Source: Chthoniobacterales bacterium (GTDB lineage: Bacteria > Verrucomicrobiota > Verrucomicrobiia > Chthoniobacterales > UBA10450). Taken from it: a DNA stretch of 13,286 nucleotides. Shown here piece by piece: positions 6,757-13,286 of this stretch. The stretch lies in contig JACCXA010000310.1 in the NCBI GenBank assembly GCA_013697365.1, positions 1 to 13,286 on the forward strand, given 5' to 3'. The notes below the pieces were generated by a model. The model made no database searches, was not told the origin of the DNA, and saw nothing but the letters and a program-made list of their open reading frames with translations. The translations under genes were made by a program, and so were the position numbers. Within the stretch, counting starts at the first letter, position 1; every line of letters starts with the position of its first letter.

Positions 6757-7482
6757 TTAATTCTTCTGGAGCCGCAGATCGTGAAACGAGCACAGAGACA
6801 CCTTGTGACGTGCGATCACGTCCCGAATCTCTCGGGAGCACAAAACGCGAACCTCTGCTTCGCGTTCCAACCGGTACACTGAATCCAAGCCCTCGGCATG
6901 GCCGGGGTGGCATCCGAGCTCGGTCCAACCTGGTGGCAGTGTCTGGATCAATCCAACCAAGTGGGGCAGCGAGATTTCGTCCGGATAAGATGCGCCCCCC
7001 TCGTCCTGTCCGAAGAACTTCCCGCAATGTGCCACTCCGGGGGTGAGACCTCGCAAGGGAACCGACAGACGCTCGGCGAATTCTTCCAAGACGAGCCGGA
7101 CTGGCTCCCGTTGATGCACATGCTGATGGGAATCCAGGTGTGTCGGCTTCCGACCGAGCAGCGCTTCAAAGCGGGCGAGTTGCCGTTCGAATTCAGCGCG
7201 AATCGCGCGGTCGTCAGATGAGTCAACGACTTCGTATGCGCGTCTCCATTCTCCCTCACTGTAACGCCACTCCATCAACTCAAAATGGAGCCCGACGCTC
7301 ATATTGTGATGGGCTCGCGCGTATTTGGCGGCCTCAACAGCAGTTGGATGCCGGACCATCAGACTGGCGCTTGTCACGATGCCGCCCTCATGCGCCTCGA
7401 TAATTCCTCGATTGATCCCGGCCGTTTGGCCGAAATCATCGGCATTTACGATCAAGAATCGGTCGCCTTTCTTATCTTGCAT
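6757..7482 (-). CDS. ChbG/HpnK (YdjC) family carbohydrate deacetylase
   Basis: A 241-residue enzyme of the YdjC family, which removes acetyl groups from N-acetylated sugars using a bound divalent metal. Hallmarks: NADDFG at 13-18 (metal-binding aspartates), the GLHF histidine near 66, THLDSHQHVHQ at 114-124, and ELGCHPGHA at 188-196. The length is in the lower part of the family range. It starts 19 bases downstream of the glycosyltransferase stop on the same strand, so the two form an operon. In hopanoid and glycolipid pathways a deacetylase of this type acts after a glycosyltransferase adds an N-acetylated sugar; a similar two-step sugar transfer and deacetylation is a reasonable inference here, but the substrate is unknown. 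The family call is firm. It is convergent with the peptide cassette and probably unrelated to it. Confidence 0.9.
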   Translation of the reverse strand: MQDKKGDRFLIVNADDFGQTAGINRGIIEAHEGGIVTSASLMVRHPTAVEAAKYARAHHNMSVGLHFELMEWRYSEGEWRRAYEVVDSSDDRAIRAEFERQLARFEALLGRKPTHLDSHQHVHQREPVRLVLEEFAERLSVPLRGLTPGVAHCGKFFGQDEGGASYPDEISLPHLVGLIQTLPPGWTELGCHPGHAEGLDSVYRLEREAEVRVLCSREIRDVIARHKVSLCSFHDLRLQKN

Positions 7483-7501
7483 TGAGTCGCCAACGCGAAC
7501 G

Positions 7502-8689
7502 CTAACCTGGCAGGCTTACGCCGGCTTGCTGCAATAGTTTCGATAAGACTGTCTCAGCCTCGAATTCTTCCCGCGCAATCTGCGCCGCCGATTGCGCATG
7601 ATGCTTGTAATCTGCGTTGATCACTTCGATTGCATTCAACGCCTCTTCCATTGTTGTAAAGCTGAACAGGCCTTCTCCGGTTGGGAGCACATTGCTAAAT
7701 CCGGTCTCCTGGGTCACAACTGGACGCGCTGCTGCCAGGTAGGTCGCAGCACGATCGCTGAACCACCCGCTCCGCAACCGCACGTTTTGATCTTTCGCAA
7801 CCGTCCACTCGCCGCGTGAGCGTGCGATGTATAGCCGATACGCATCAGGTTCTGTTGAGAATTCCAGCGCGCGCTGCACTTTCCATCCCTGCGCTTCAAG
7901 CATCGTTTGATCGGTCGGCTCGTAGCTGCTTAGTGCGAGCTCGAATTCTTGCGCGGTTCGTTGCGGGAGATCGATGAATTTCAAGAATTCGTGATGCTTG
8001 CTCCAATGATAAATCTCGCCTCCGAAAGCCATTTGCCGTCGCGGCTGCCGCCAGTTGGCGATGGTCGTAAAGCGCTCGCCCGGTGCTGCAATATTTTGCC
8101 ACCATTGGGTGATCACGGGCTGACGAGTTGGAAGGAACTTATAGCGCCCCGGGGGAAGCGGTACTTTGCAATCAGCCGCGCCCAAGTTTTCACCAAAGGT
8201 GAAATGCGCCGTGTGGGCGTCCATAAAATCCCGGGTCGCCGCCAGCCCATTGTGCAATTCAATCTCCGGCGCGACTGGATCGGTTTCGACGTAGATGAAA
8301 GCTCCGGCGGTCCGGTGTTCCGGCCGAGGAACTGTCCCGCCGTGAAGGTTGATCACGGCCGCTGAATCTCGAAACGCGCGCTTAATGGCAGTCTGACCGA
8401 CGCCGTAGTAACTGCCGTTGCCATGCCACGCGTGATAAGACCAGCGTGACCCGAAATCAAACCGCTCCAGCGTCCGCGCCACGAACGCGGCTGCCTTCTC
8501 GCTCCCGTCGAGATCCTGTTCATCCGTAAACATCGCGGGATGCATCCCGTGGTCCTCCGCATAGTAAACATCAAACCCGAGGCGTTTCAGCCCCACCAGA
8601 TAATGGGCTGTCTGCCAGATCACCCCGCCGACGGGCATCGTCGTCAGCATTCCCAAGACCACGATGACTGGCTGGCGGCCAACATTCAT
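7502..8689 (-). CDS. GT-B-like glycosyltransferase
   Basis: A 395-residue protein with an N-terminal Rossmann-like start (VIVVLGMLTTMPVGGVIWQT) followed by LVGLKRLGFDVYYAEDHG, as in GT-B enzymes that bind the acceptor. The C-terminal half carries RSGWFSDRAATYLAAARP and then VVTQETGFSNVLPTGEGLFSF, the region that binds the nucleotide sugar and controls access in family GT1/GT4-like and CgeB-like proteins. The ending (helix after EEALNAIEVINADYKHHAQ) is also typical. No signal peptide or membrane segment is seen, so it is likely cytosolic. First gene of a two-gene unit with the ChbG/HpnK deacetylase. The ATG at 8689 has no strong ribosome site. Donor and acceptor cannot be predicted. Many relatives are annotated only as hypothetical proteins. 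Confidence 0.75.
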   Translation of the reverse strand: MNVGRQPVIVVLGMLTTMPVGGVIWQTAHYLVGLKRLGFDVYYAEDHGMHPAMFTDEQDLDGSEKAAAFVARTLERFDFGSRWSYHAWHGNGSYYGVGQTAIKRAFRDSAAVINLHGGTVPRPEHRTAGAFIYVETDPVAPEIELHNGLAATRDFMDAHTAHFTFGENLGAADCKVPLPPGRYKFLPTRQPVITQWWQNIAAPGERFTTIANWRQPRRQMAFGGEIYHWSKHHEFLKFIDLPQRTAQEFELALSSYEPTDQTMLEAQGWKVQRALEFSTEPDAYRLYIARSRGEWTVAKDQNVRLRSGWFSDRAATYLAAARPVVTQETGFSNVLPTGEGLFSFTTMEEALNAIEVINADYKHHAQSAAQIAREEFEAETVLSKLLQQAGVSLPG

Positions 8690-9074
8690 ACCTGGGATAA
8701 TCGCACCGGCTTGGAAAAGCGGCGAGCCCTCAGGGATCGAACCGTCAGCACATGTGCGGCGCTGCTGCTGCGATGCACGTACGGCGCCATGACGGTGAAC
8801 GCGTTACTGATCCGCAGCCAAAGTGTTTGATGCCTTGGCTCAATGGCTAAAAAACCTCACCCTATTTATCAAGCCCACACGAGGGTGCCCGCTCGAATCG
8901 TGATGGAGCCCGATGCATGGGGCGAAAAGCTGGAGGTGGGCTGGCACAATGTCGCTTTTGTTTGGCTGCGCTTCTCAGCTGGACGGAAGTTCTCAATCGG
9001 TGAGTCCACTGGGCGCGGGAGCTTGTATATTCTCCTCGACGAACGCGAGCGCTATTGCCCTAGAATCACCGGTC
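8690..9074. other. Divergent spacer between glycosyltransferase and upp
   Basis: This must hold promoters for both flanking genes, but I see no sequence clear enough to mark. Open frames here (8540-8830, 8843-9361) overlap real genes in other frames and show no family features. If upp begins at ATG 8949 rather than TTG 9075, the right part is coding. Confidence 0.45.
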
Positions 9075-9701
9075 TTGGATTCGAAACTTCGCATCGTCGA
9101 TCATCCGCTGGTCGCAGCGAAATTGTCCGTGGTGCGCGCGTCTTCGACCGGAACGGAAGAGTTTCGGCGGAATATCCAAGATCTTTCGATCTTGTTGTTG
9201 GCGGAAAGTTCGCGGACCTGGGTTGGTTCAGCAATCGAGGTGCAAACCCCGCTGCAATCCTGCGTGGGCAGGGCTTTGGCGAAACCCGTCGTGCTAGTCC
9301 CAATACTGCGGGCCGGCCTCGCAATGGTGGACGGTATCATGCGCATGCTGCCCGATGCTAAAGTTGGGCATCTCGGGCTTTATCGTGACGAGAAAACGCT
9401 TCGCCCGGTGACTTATTACAGCCGATTGCCAGACGAGTTGGCCGACGCGCATGTGCTCCTCCTTGATCCGATGCTCGCCACGGGCCACAGCGCATCCGCC
9501 GCCGTCGCGCTACTCAAGGCGCAGGGCGCACGGAAGATTCAGTTCTTGTGTGTGGTCGCCTGCCCGCAAGGAATTGCGCAGCTGGGGCAGGCAGATTCAG
9601 ACATCGAGATCATCACAGCGGCCGTAGATGGCGTTTTGAACGACCGCGGCTACATTATGCCGGGATTGGGCGACGCGGGTGATCGCTACTTCGGAACGTA
9701 G
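9075..9701 (+). CDS. upp: Uracil phosphoribosyltransferase
   Basis: Makes UMP from uracil and PRPP in pyrimidine salvage, in the cytosol. From TTG 9075 the protein is 208 residues, the usual length of this enzyme. Motifs: HPLVAAKLSVVR near the N-terminus, VVLVPILRAGLAMVDG at 72-87, the PRPP-binding loop LLLDPMLATGHSAS at 128-141, and the uracil-binding C-terminus GYIMPGLGDAGDRYFGT at 192-208. The start is uncertain: the frame is open further upstream and an ATG at 8949 (with GGAGG about 12 bases before it) or a GTG at 9000 would add 42 or 25 residues unlike other family members. I chose TTG 9075 for family length although its ribosome site is poor. It stands alone on the + strand. Confidence 0.9.
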   Translation: MDSKLRIVDHPLVAAKLSVVRASSTGTEEFRRNIQDLSILLLAESSRTWVGSAIEVQTPLQSCVGRALAKPVVLVPILRAGLAMVDGIMRMLPDAKVGHLGLYRDEKTLRPVTYYSRLPDELADAHVLLLDPMLATGHSASAAVALLKAQGARKIQFLCVVACPQGIAQLGQADSDIEIITAAVDGVLNDRGYIMPGLGDAGDRYFGT

Positions 9702-9710
9702 CGATCTTTA
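9681..9710 (+). terminator. Stop-codon-overlapping terminator hairpin of upp
   Basis: A perfect nine-base-pair stem, GATCGCTAC (9681-9689) with GTAGCGATC (9698-9706), has an eight-base loop and is followed by TTTA. The stem includes the last codons and stop codon of upp. The T-tract is short. Only about 20 bases separate it from the end of the convergent protease gene. Confidence 0.55.
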
Positions 9711-10766
9711 CCCTGTCCGCCCCGACATTATTCCGCCCGGAAGAAGTAGAGCTTTCGCTGGCTGAAGTCGATCACAGTGCCGTTCGGGCCGAGAATGTCC
9801 ATGCCAAGCAGGCCGACCGTGCGGGAGCCACTTTCCGAGAAGAAACGGCAAGCGCCGCAAACGGATGTCCGGCGCTTTTACCGGCACGCCTCCGATTTTG
9901 AAGGAGCGCAATGGCGTCATGGGTGCGTCGTCGACCAGGGCGGCGACTTCGCGCCGATGGGGGTCCATGCGCGTGATGTTTTCAAACTCATCGGAAGTTT
10001 GCGGGCGGCTGTGGCCCGCGCGCGTCACGAACGGTCGCGCTTTCATCTGCGCGGCGAGACGAATATCGACGACGGCGTGGTAGGTTCCTGTATCGATGAA
10101 CATCTTCCCAGGCACGTCATTTATCTCCACGTCGACAACGCAATCGTATTTTACTGTTTGCTCGAAGCGCGCCTCGGCCAGGCCAATCCCTCGCATCGCC
10201 GCGGAAAGATCCGCGCGGCGACCCATGCCGGGAGGACGGAGGTAGAGCCGGAGATTTTGCAGGTCGATGATCGCAGAGCAGGTCCGCAGAAATTCGGCAC
10301 CAACGACGCCGTTCGCTCCAAGCGCGCGACGTGCGACCAGGTTGCGCAAATGCGAGAAGTCCGCCACGAAAACCGGGACCTGCGCGAGCTGTACATTGCC
10401 GAGGAGGAGGCGCTGGGCGCGCGCTGCTCGGACCCCTGTGATCTTGCCGTTGCGCGCTCCTGCCGGGAAATCAGCCACCGCCTGCGCGCTCGCGGCCAAC
10501 GCTCCAGCCATGTCCGTTTGTAGACTGATACCCTGCGCAGCCCATCCGGTGTCCACGATCAGCCGCGCCTTGCGACCGTCGATCGTCGCGGCCGCGGCAA
10601 GGACGTTGGGCCGCGGGCGCGTAAGCTGGACAACGCCGTAGCCATCGCGGCGTAACGCTTCGAGGTTGACCAGCTGCGCGTTGGCGCCAGATGCGGTTAC
10701 GGCGAGGACGGAAGCGGCAAAGACGGTCGCAATGGCAACTTTGTCACGTCGATGCGAGATGCTCAT
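9708..10766 (-). CDS. Secreted two-domain retropepsin-like aspartyl protease, C-terminus frameshifted
   Basis: The start MSISHRRDKV (ATG at 10766) gives a signal peptide cleaved near ASGANA-Q (residue 30), so the protein is exported; an upstream ATG at 10793 is less likely. It contains two retropepsin-like domains. Domain 1 has IVDTGWAAQGISL (DTG 72-74) and ends with LGANGVVGAEFLRTCSAIID. Domain 2 has MFIDTGTYHAVVD (DTG 225-227). The two DTG sites could form one active site, as in pepsin-like proteins. Near residue 308 the frame goes wrong: the codons after RLRRLPF yield a non-family tail, whereas the +1 frame gives FFSESGSRTVGLLGMDILGP and then NGTVIDFSQRKLYFF to a TAA at 9728-9730, the expected end of domain 2. 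One extra base in the A/T triplet at 9843-9845 explains this. Either a recent pseudogene or a sequencing error. It lies 92 bases after the metalloprotease gene on the same strand. Confidence 0.8.
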   Translation of the reverse strand: MSISHRRDKVAIATVFAASVLAVTASGANAQLVNLEALRRDGYGVVQLTRPRPNVLAAAATIDGRKARLIVDTGWAAQGISLQTDMAGALAASAQAVADFPAGARNGKITGVRAARAQRLLLGNVQLAQVPVFVADFSHLRNLVARRALGANGVVGAEFLRTCSAIIDLQNLRLYLRPPGMGRRADLSAAMRGIGLAEARFEQTVKYDCVVDVEINDVPGKMFIDTGTYHAVVDIRLAAQMKARPFVTRAGHSRPQTSDEFENITRMDPHRREVAALVDDAPMTPLRSFKIGGVPVKAPDIRLRRLPFLLGKWLPHGRPAWHGHSRPERHCDRLQPAKALLLPGGIMSGRTG

Positions 10767-10826
10767 CGTCACCATGCAACAAATTGAACGCATCTGCCTG
10801 CGCAGGTGCCCTTGGTTTCAGACGAG

Positions 10827-10846
10827 AAAAAGGCTGGTCTCCGCCT
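10827..10846 (-). terminator. Candidate intrinsic terminator after the metalloprotease gene
   Basis: On the minus strand AGGCGG-AGA-CC(A)GCCT forms a six-base-pair stem with one bulged A and a three-base loop, followed directly by TTTTCTC. It begins 12 bases after the metalloprotease stop codon. The stem is short but the T-run and position fit. It would separate this gene from the downstream aspartyl protease gene. Confidence 0.45.
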
Positions 10847-10858
10847 GCGGTCACTGCG

Positions 10859-13286
10859 CTAACGCGGCTCGAGGTTATAAACTTCCACGAGGGCGATGCC
10901 ACTCGTATCACTTTTTCCGCGCAAGATCGCAGTGTAATTGCCGGGCGCGAGAGTTCGGACGATGGCCGACTCGCGTGCATTCGTCGGCGGCACCGTCGAG
11001 TCAACGATTTCCTGCGGCTGATCGCTCTGCCAATCATCATTCTCCGCGAACTTCGTGCCGTTTCCATCGTGCAAGGCGAGCGCTGTGTCGGCTAAAGCGC
11101 CGGGAACACCCCGCTCGGTCAACGATGGTCCGATCGCGCGCACGATCACTTTCGTCGGCGCGCCGCTCCCGATGATGAAGCCGCCGATCATAACGTTGTC
11201 GCCAGTCTCGACTTTGCCGCGCGTCGAAATATTCGCAAGGCGAGCAGGAGAATCGGAACTGAGATCGTAAATTTCTATTAGCGCGATACCGCTGGTCTGA
11301 TTTACCCCCCCGACCTTCGCCGTGTAAGTGCCCGGCTGCAGGGTGGCCACAATGACAGCTTCGTGCTCGTCGCTGGGCGCGAGGCTGGTTCGCAGAACCT
11401 CACTCCGGCGCGCATTCCAATTATTGTTCCCCGCCACGAGCGCACCGCCTGCATCCCGGAGCTCGAGCGTTGGATCGCTGAGCCTGCCAGGCAGCGGGAG
11501 AGATGGGCCAATCGCCCGAACCGCGACCGTCTTCGGCTCCTCGCCCACGAGGATAAACCCGCCAATCAGCGCGTCGTCGCCCGGCTGAGCCCGGACGCGA
11601 GTGGAAACGTTGAGGAGGCTTTTCGGTTTGGGAAGAACAGGGGCCGGCGGCCGCACGGGGAAAACCTCCAGTGCTGGCGGGGAGGAGAAGAAGGTCGAAC
11701 CCGACGTTGCATATGCGAACAGGTAAGTGCCGGTGCTGTCTACCGCGAGACGAGAGAAGCCGAGAGTCTGCGTGAACGGGATCGTTCTGATAATCTGGTA
11801 TGAGGTAGTCAGATCGTAGACCACGACCTTGTTTTGTTCCGTGTTGGATTGTGGCCGCGTGGATTGAAAGGCGAGCGAATCATCCCGCGAGAAAATCATG
11901 GGCCCGTGCGCCGTCCCCAGATCCAGCATTCCCTCGAGGCCTAGATCATTCGTTCTCCGGATCGGTGTTGTGCGCGACGCGGTAAAGCAGAGCAGGCGGC
12001 CATCATGGCTCAACGTCAGGCCGGAGAGGCTTGTGCTCTCGACCGGTATCCTTTGAAGCAAAGTGGTTGTCGCAGTGGAGATGTCGTATTTCGCTAGGAC
12101 GGCCGTATCAAGCAGCGTCCCGACGTAGAGAGTGTTGCGGTCTGGGCTGAGCTCAATCGTGCACTTGACCGGATAGGGGCGCTCGTCCGGACGGATGTTC
12201 GCCTGGACGATGCCGGTGGCGGCGTCGACCTGGCCAATATCGCCGTTGACGTAGGTGACGTAGAGACGGCGGTCCAGTCCCTCGAGCACGTTGTCGACGT
12301 AGCCGGAAGTCGTGAGCGATGGAAGGACTGTCAGCGTTTCCAGATCGATGCGGCCGATATTCGGCCCTTTCATTCCCAGCCACAGGACAGCCCCATCCGG
12401 CGAAACATTCATGTCCCAGACGGTCGAGCCGACCGGAATTGTCTTCAGGATCAACAGCGTCTTTGTGTTAATCACGACAACGGAGTTGCTGCTGCTGGCG
12501 TAGACGCGCGAACGAACCGGGTCCGCCACGAGCGAGTCTAGATACATTGGAAACCGTGCCAGCGCAGCCTCAACCGAGCTTGCCGCCAGCACTCTAATTT
12601 GAAGCGTGGCCACAGCATCTCCTGATTGTCCGCTTGCGCGTATGACAACGAAATGAGTGCCGCTGAGCGTTGGGATGCCACTGATAATTCCCGTCGTGGC
12701 ATCGAGCGAGAGCCCGTCGGGCAGGCCGGTTGCGCCAAAGTTTGTCGGGGCATTGTCAGCGCTGATCCGATAGGTGAAGCTGCTGCCGATCGAGACCGGC
12801 GCGGTAATCAGCCCGCTGACGATTTGCGGCCCTCTAACGATGATGGTGAACGTGGCGGTCGCCGTGCCGCGGCTGCTGGTCGCTCGAATCGTGGCGACAA
12901 ACGTGCCACCCGCCGTGGGTGTCCCGCTGATCAAGCCCGTTACGGGATTCAGGTCAACGCCGGGTGGCAATCCGCTCGCGCTGAAAGCGGTGGGAGTATT
13001 GTCCGCGGCGATTTGGTAGGTGAACGCCTGCCCTGCGTTCAGATTGATCGTAACCAGAGAACTCGTGACGCGGAACCCGTAAAGCGATCGGGCCCCGGCA
13101 ATGTCATCCGCTGTCAGGCCGTCCAGGTCGCTGATCTCGGAGTTCATCAGGGCCACCGCGCTCTGCCCTCGCTCATCAGGGTGGGATAAACCGAGCGCAT
13201 GCCCGAACTCATGCAGAGCGACGCGGTGGAAGTCGAAGATGGGTCCACCGGCGTCGCTTTGTTCCGGGCCGCGATAGGAATTGAAG
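10859..13286 (-). CDS. Secreted modular matrixin-like (M10-type) zinc metalloprotease (5' partial)
   Basis: The frame is open through the right edge, so the N-terminus, with any signal peptide and prodomain, lies outside. The visible part starts FNSYRGPEQSD, then RVALHEFGHALGLSHPDE: the zinc motif HExGHxxGxxH is at 13181-13213, followed by the Met-turn region VALMNSE, as in matrixins. A GTG at 13156 is internal. Next are two immunoglobulin-like putative (He_PIG) domains (from VTINLNAGQAFTYQI and from VSIGSSFTYRISADN, each ending in GLISGTPT/GIISGIPT motifs). A YVTN/YncE-like beta-propeller follows (VYASSSNSVVVINT onward), then two tandem ~126-residue C-terminal modules. This multi-domain layout is typical of large exported proteins of Verrucomicrobia. 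Likely an extracellular or surface peptidase with adhesive or structural modules; the substrate is unknown. Confidence 0.9.
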   Translation of the reverse strand, partial: FNSYRGPEQSDAGGPIFDFHRVALHEFGHALGLSHPDERGQSAVALMNSEISDLDGLTADDIAGARSLYGFRVTSSLVTINLNAGQAFTYQIAADNTPTAFSASGLPPGVDLNPVTGLISGTPTAGGTFVATIRATSSRGTATATFTIIVRGPQIVSGLITAPVSIGSSFTYRISADNAPTNFGATGLPDGLSLDATTGIISGIPTLSGTHFVVIRASGQSGDAVATLQIRVLAASSVEAALARFPMYLDSLVADPVRSRVYASSSNSVVVINTKTLLILKTIPVGSTVWDMNVSPDGAVLWLGMKGPNIGRIDLETLTVLPSLTTSGYVDNVLEGLDRRLYVTYVNGDIGQVDAATGIVQANIRPDERPYPVKCTIELSPDRNTLYVGTLLDTAVLAKYDISTATTTLLQRIPVESTSLSGLTLSHDGRLLCFTASRTTPIRRTNDLGLEGMLDLGTAHGPMIFSRDDSLAFQSTRPQSNTEQNKVVVYDLTTSYQIIRTIPFTQTLGFSRLAVDSTGTYLFAYATSGSTFFSSPPALEVFPVRPPAPVLPKPKSLLNVSTRVRAQPGDDALIGGFILVGEEPKTVAVRAIGPSLPLPGRLSDPTLELRDAGGALVAGNNNWNARRSEVLRTSLAPSDEHEAVIVATLQPGTYTAKVGGVNQTSGIALIEIYDLSSDSPARLANISTRGKVETGDNVMIGGFIIGSGAPTKVIVRAIGPSLTERGVPGALADTALALHDGNGTKFAENDDWQSDQPQEIVDSTVPPTNARESAIVRTLAPGNYTAILRGKSDTSGIALVEVYNLEPR
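10862..11239 (-). repeat. C-terminal module, copy 2 of a ~126-residue tandem protein repeat
   Basis: Runs from LANISTRGKVETGDNVMIGG to the C-terminus. Shares the landmarks STR, IGGFI, VRAIGPSL, a W before the middle, L.PG.YTA and TSGIALVEVYNL with copy 1. Common in Verrucomicrobia exported proteins as a C-terminal module. Confidence 0.8.
11240..11617 (-). repeat. C-terminal module, copy 1 of a ~126-residue tandem protein repeat
   Basis: Begins LLNVSTRVRAQPGDDALIGG. It has the same length as copy 2 and the same landmark order (STR, IGGFI, VRAIGPSL, NNNW, LQPGTYTA, TSGIALIEIYDL), so the pair arose by duplication or module shuffling. Confidence 0.8.

Noticed and set aside
8715..8760. tRNA-like T-arm (GGTTCGATCCC on the minus strand)
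   Set aside because: The would-be T-stem pairs only two of five bases and no cloverleaf can be formed around it.
8843..9361. 172-codon open frame overlapping upp
   Set aside because: It overlaps the clearly conserved upp coding region in another frame and has no recognisable motif.
9777..10523. 248-codon + strand ORF opposite the aspartyl protease
   Set aside because: It is a shadow of the protease gene, which has a signal peptide and two DTG motifs on the other strand.
1..13286. CRISPR array, insertion sequence or integrase
   Set aside because: No short regularly spaced direct repeats, transposase-like protein or terminal inverted repeats were seen.

Overview
The window looks like a chromosomal segment from a soil-type member of the Verrucomicrobia (Chthoniobacter/Spartobacteria-like). 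This is inferred from the GC-rich coding style, the tandem C-terminal 'IGGFI...VRAIGPSL' modules on a secreted metalloprotease, and the mix of neighbours. No rRNA or marker gene is present to confirm it.

Region 1 (1-6646, + strand) is a compact peptide-export cassette. It holds the end of a PpiC-like peptidyl-prolyl isomerase-related protein. Next, overlapping by ATGA, is a large ABC exporter with two cyclic-nucleotide-binding domains, a C39 double-glycine peptidase domain, a membrane domain and an ATPase. It is followed closely by a HlyD-type adaptor and a sigma-54-dependent activator that lacks a receiver domain. About 400 bases downstream is a small gene, too short for routine ORF calling (6509-6646, 45 aa). 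It has a good ribosome-binding site, a leader ending in DVTGG and a short cationic tail, and is the obvious candidate cargo. Just upstream (from 6341) is what appears to be a second precursor gene broken by small frameshifts. Its leader motif aligns without gaps to that of the intact peptide. A candidate -24/-12 promoter (6286-6301) precedes it. Proposed scheme: the activator turns on the precursors, the isomerase-like protein handles them, and the C39 exporter removes the leader and exports the core through the HlyD channel, perhaps gated by a cyclic nucleotide.

Region 2 (6647-8689): a stretch with two mutually exclusive hairpins separates the cassette from a convergent two-gene minus-strand unit, a GT-B-like glycosyltransferase followed by a ChbG/HpnK (YdjC) carbohydrate deacetylase.

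Region 3 (8690-9710): a spacer without a clear gene, then uracil phosphoribosyltransferase (upp) on the + strand, with a hairpin terminator overlapping its stop codon.

Region 4 (9708-13286, - strand): a secreted protein with two retropepsin-like domains, whose C-terminus is frameshifted, and the C-terminal bulk of a large modular matrixin-like zinc metalloprotease that runs off the right edge.
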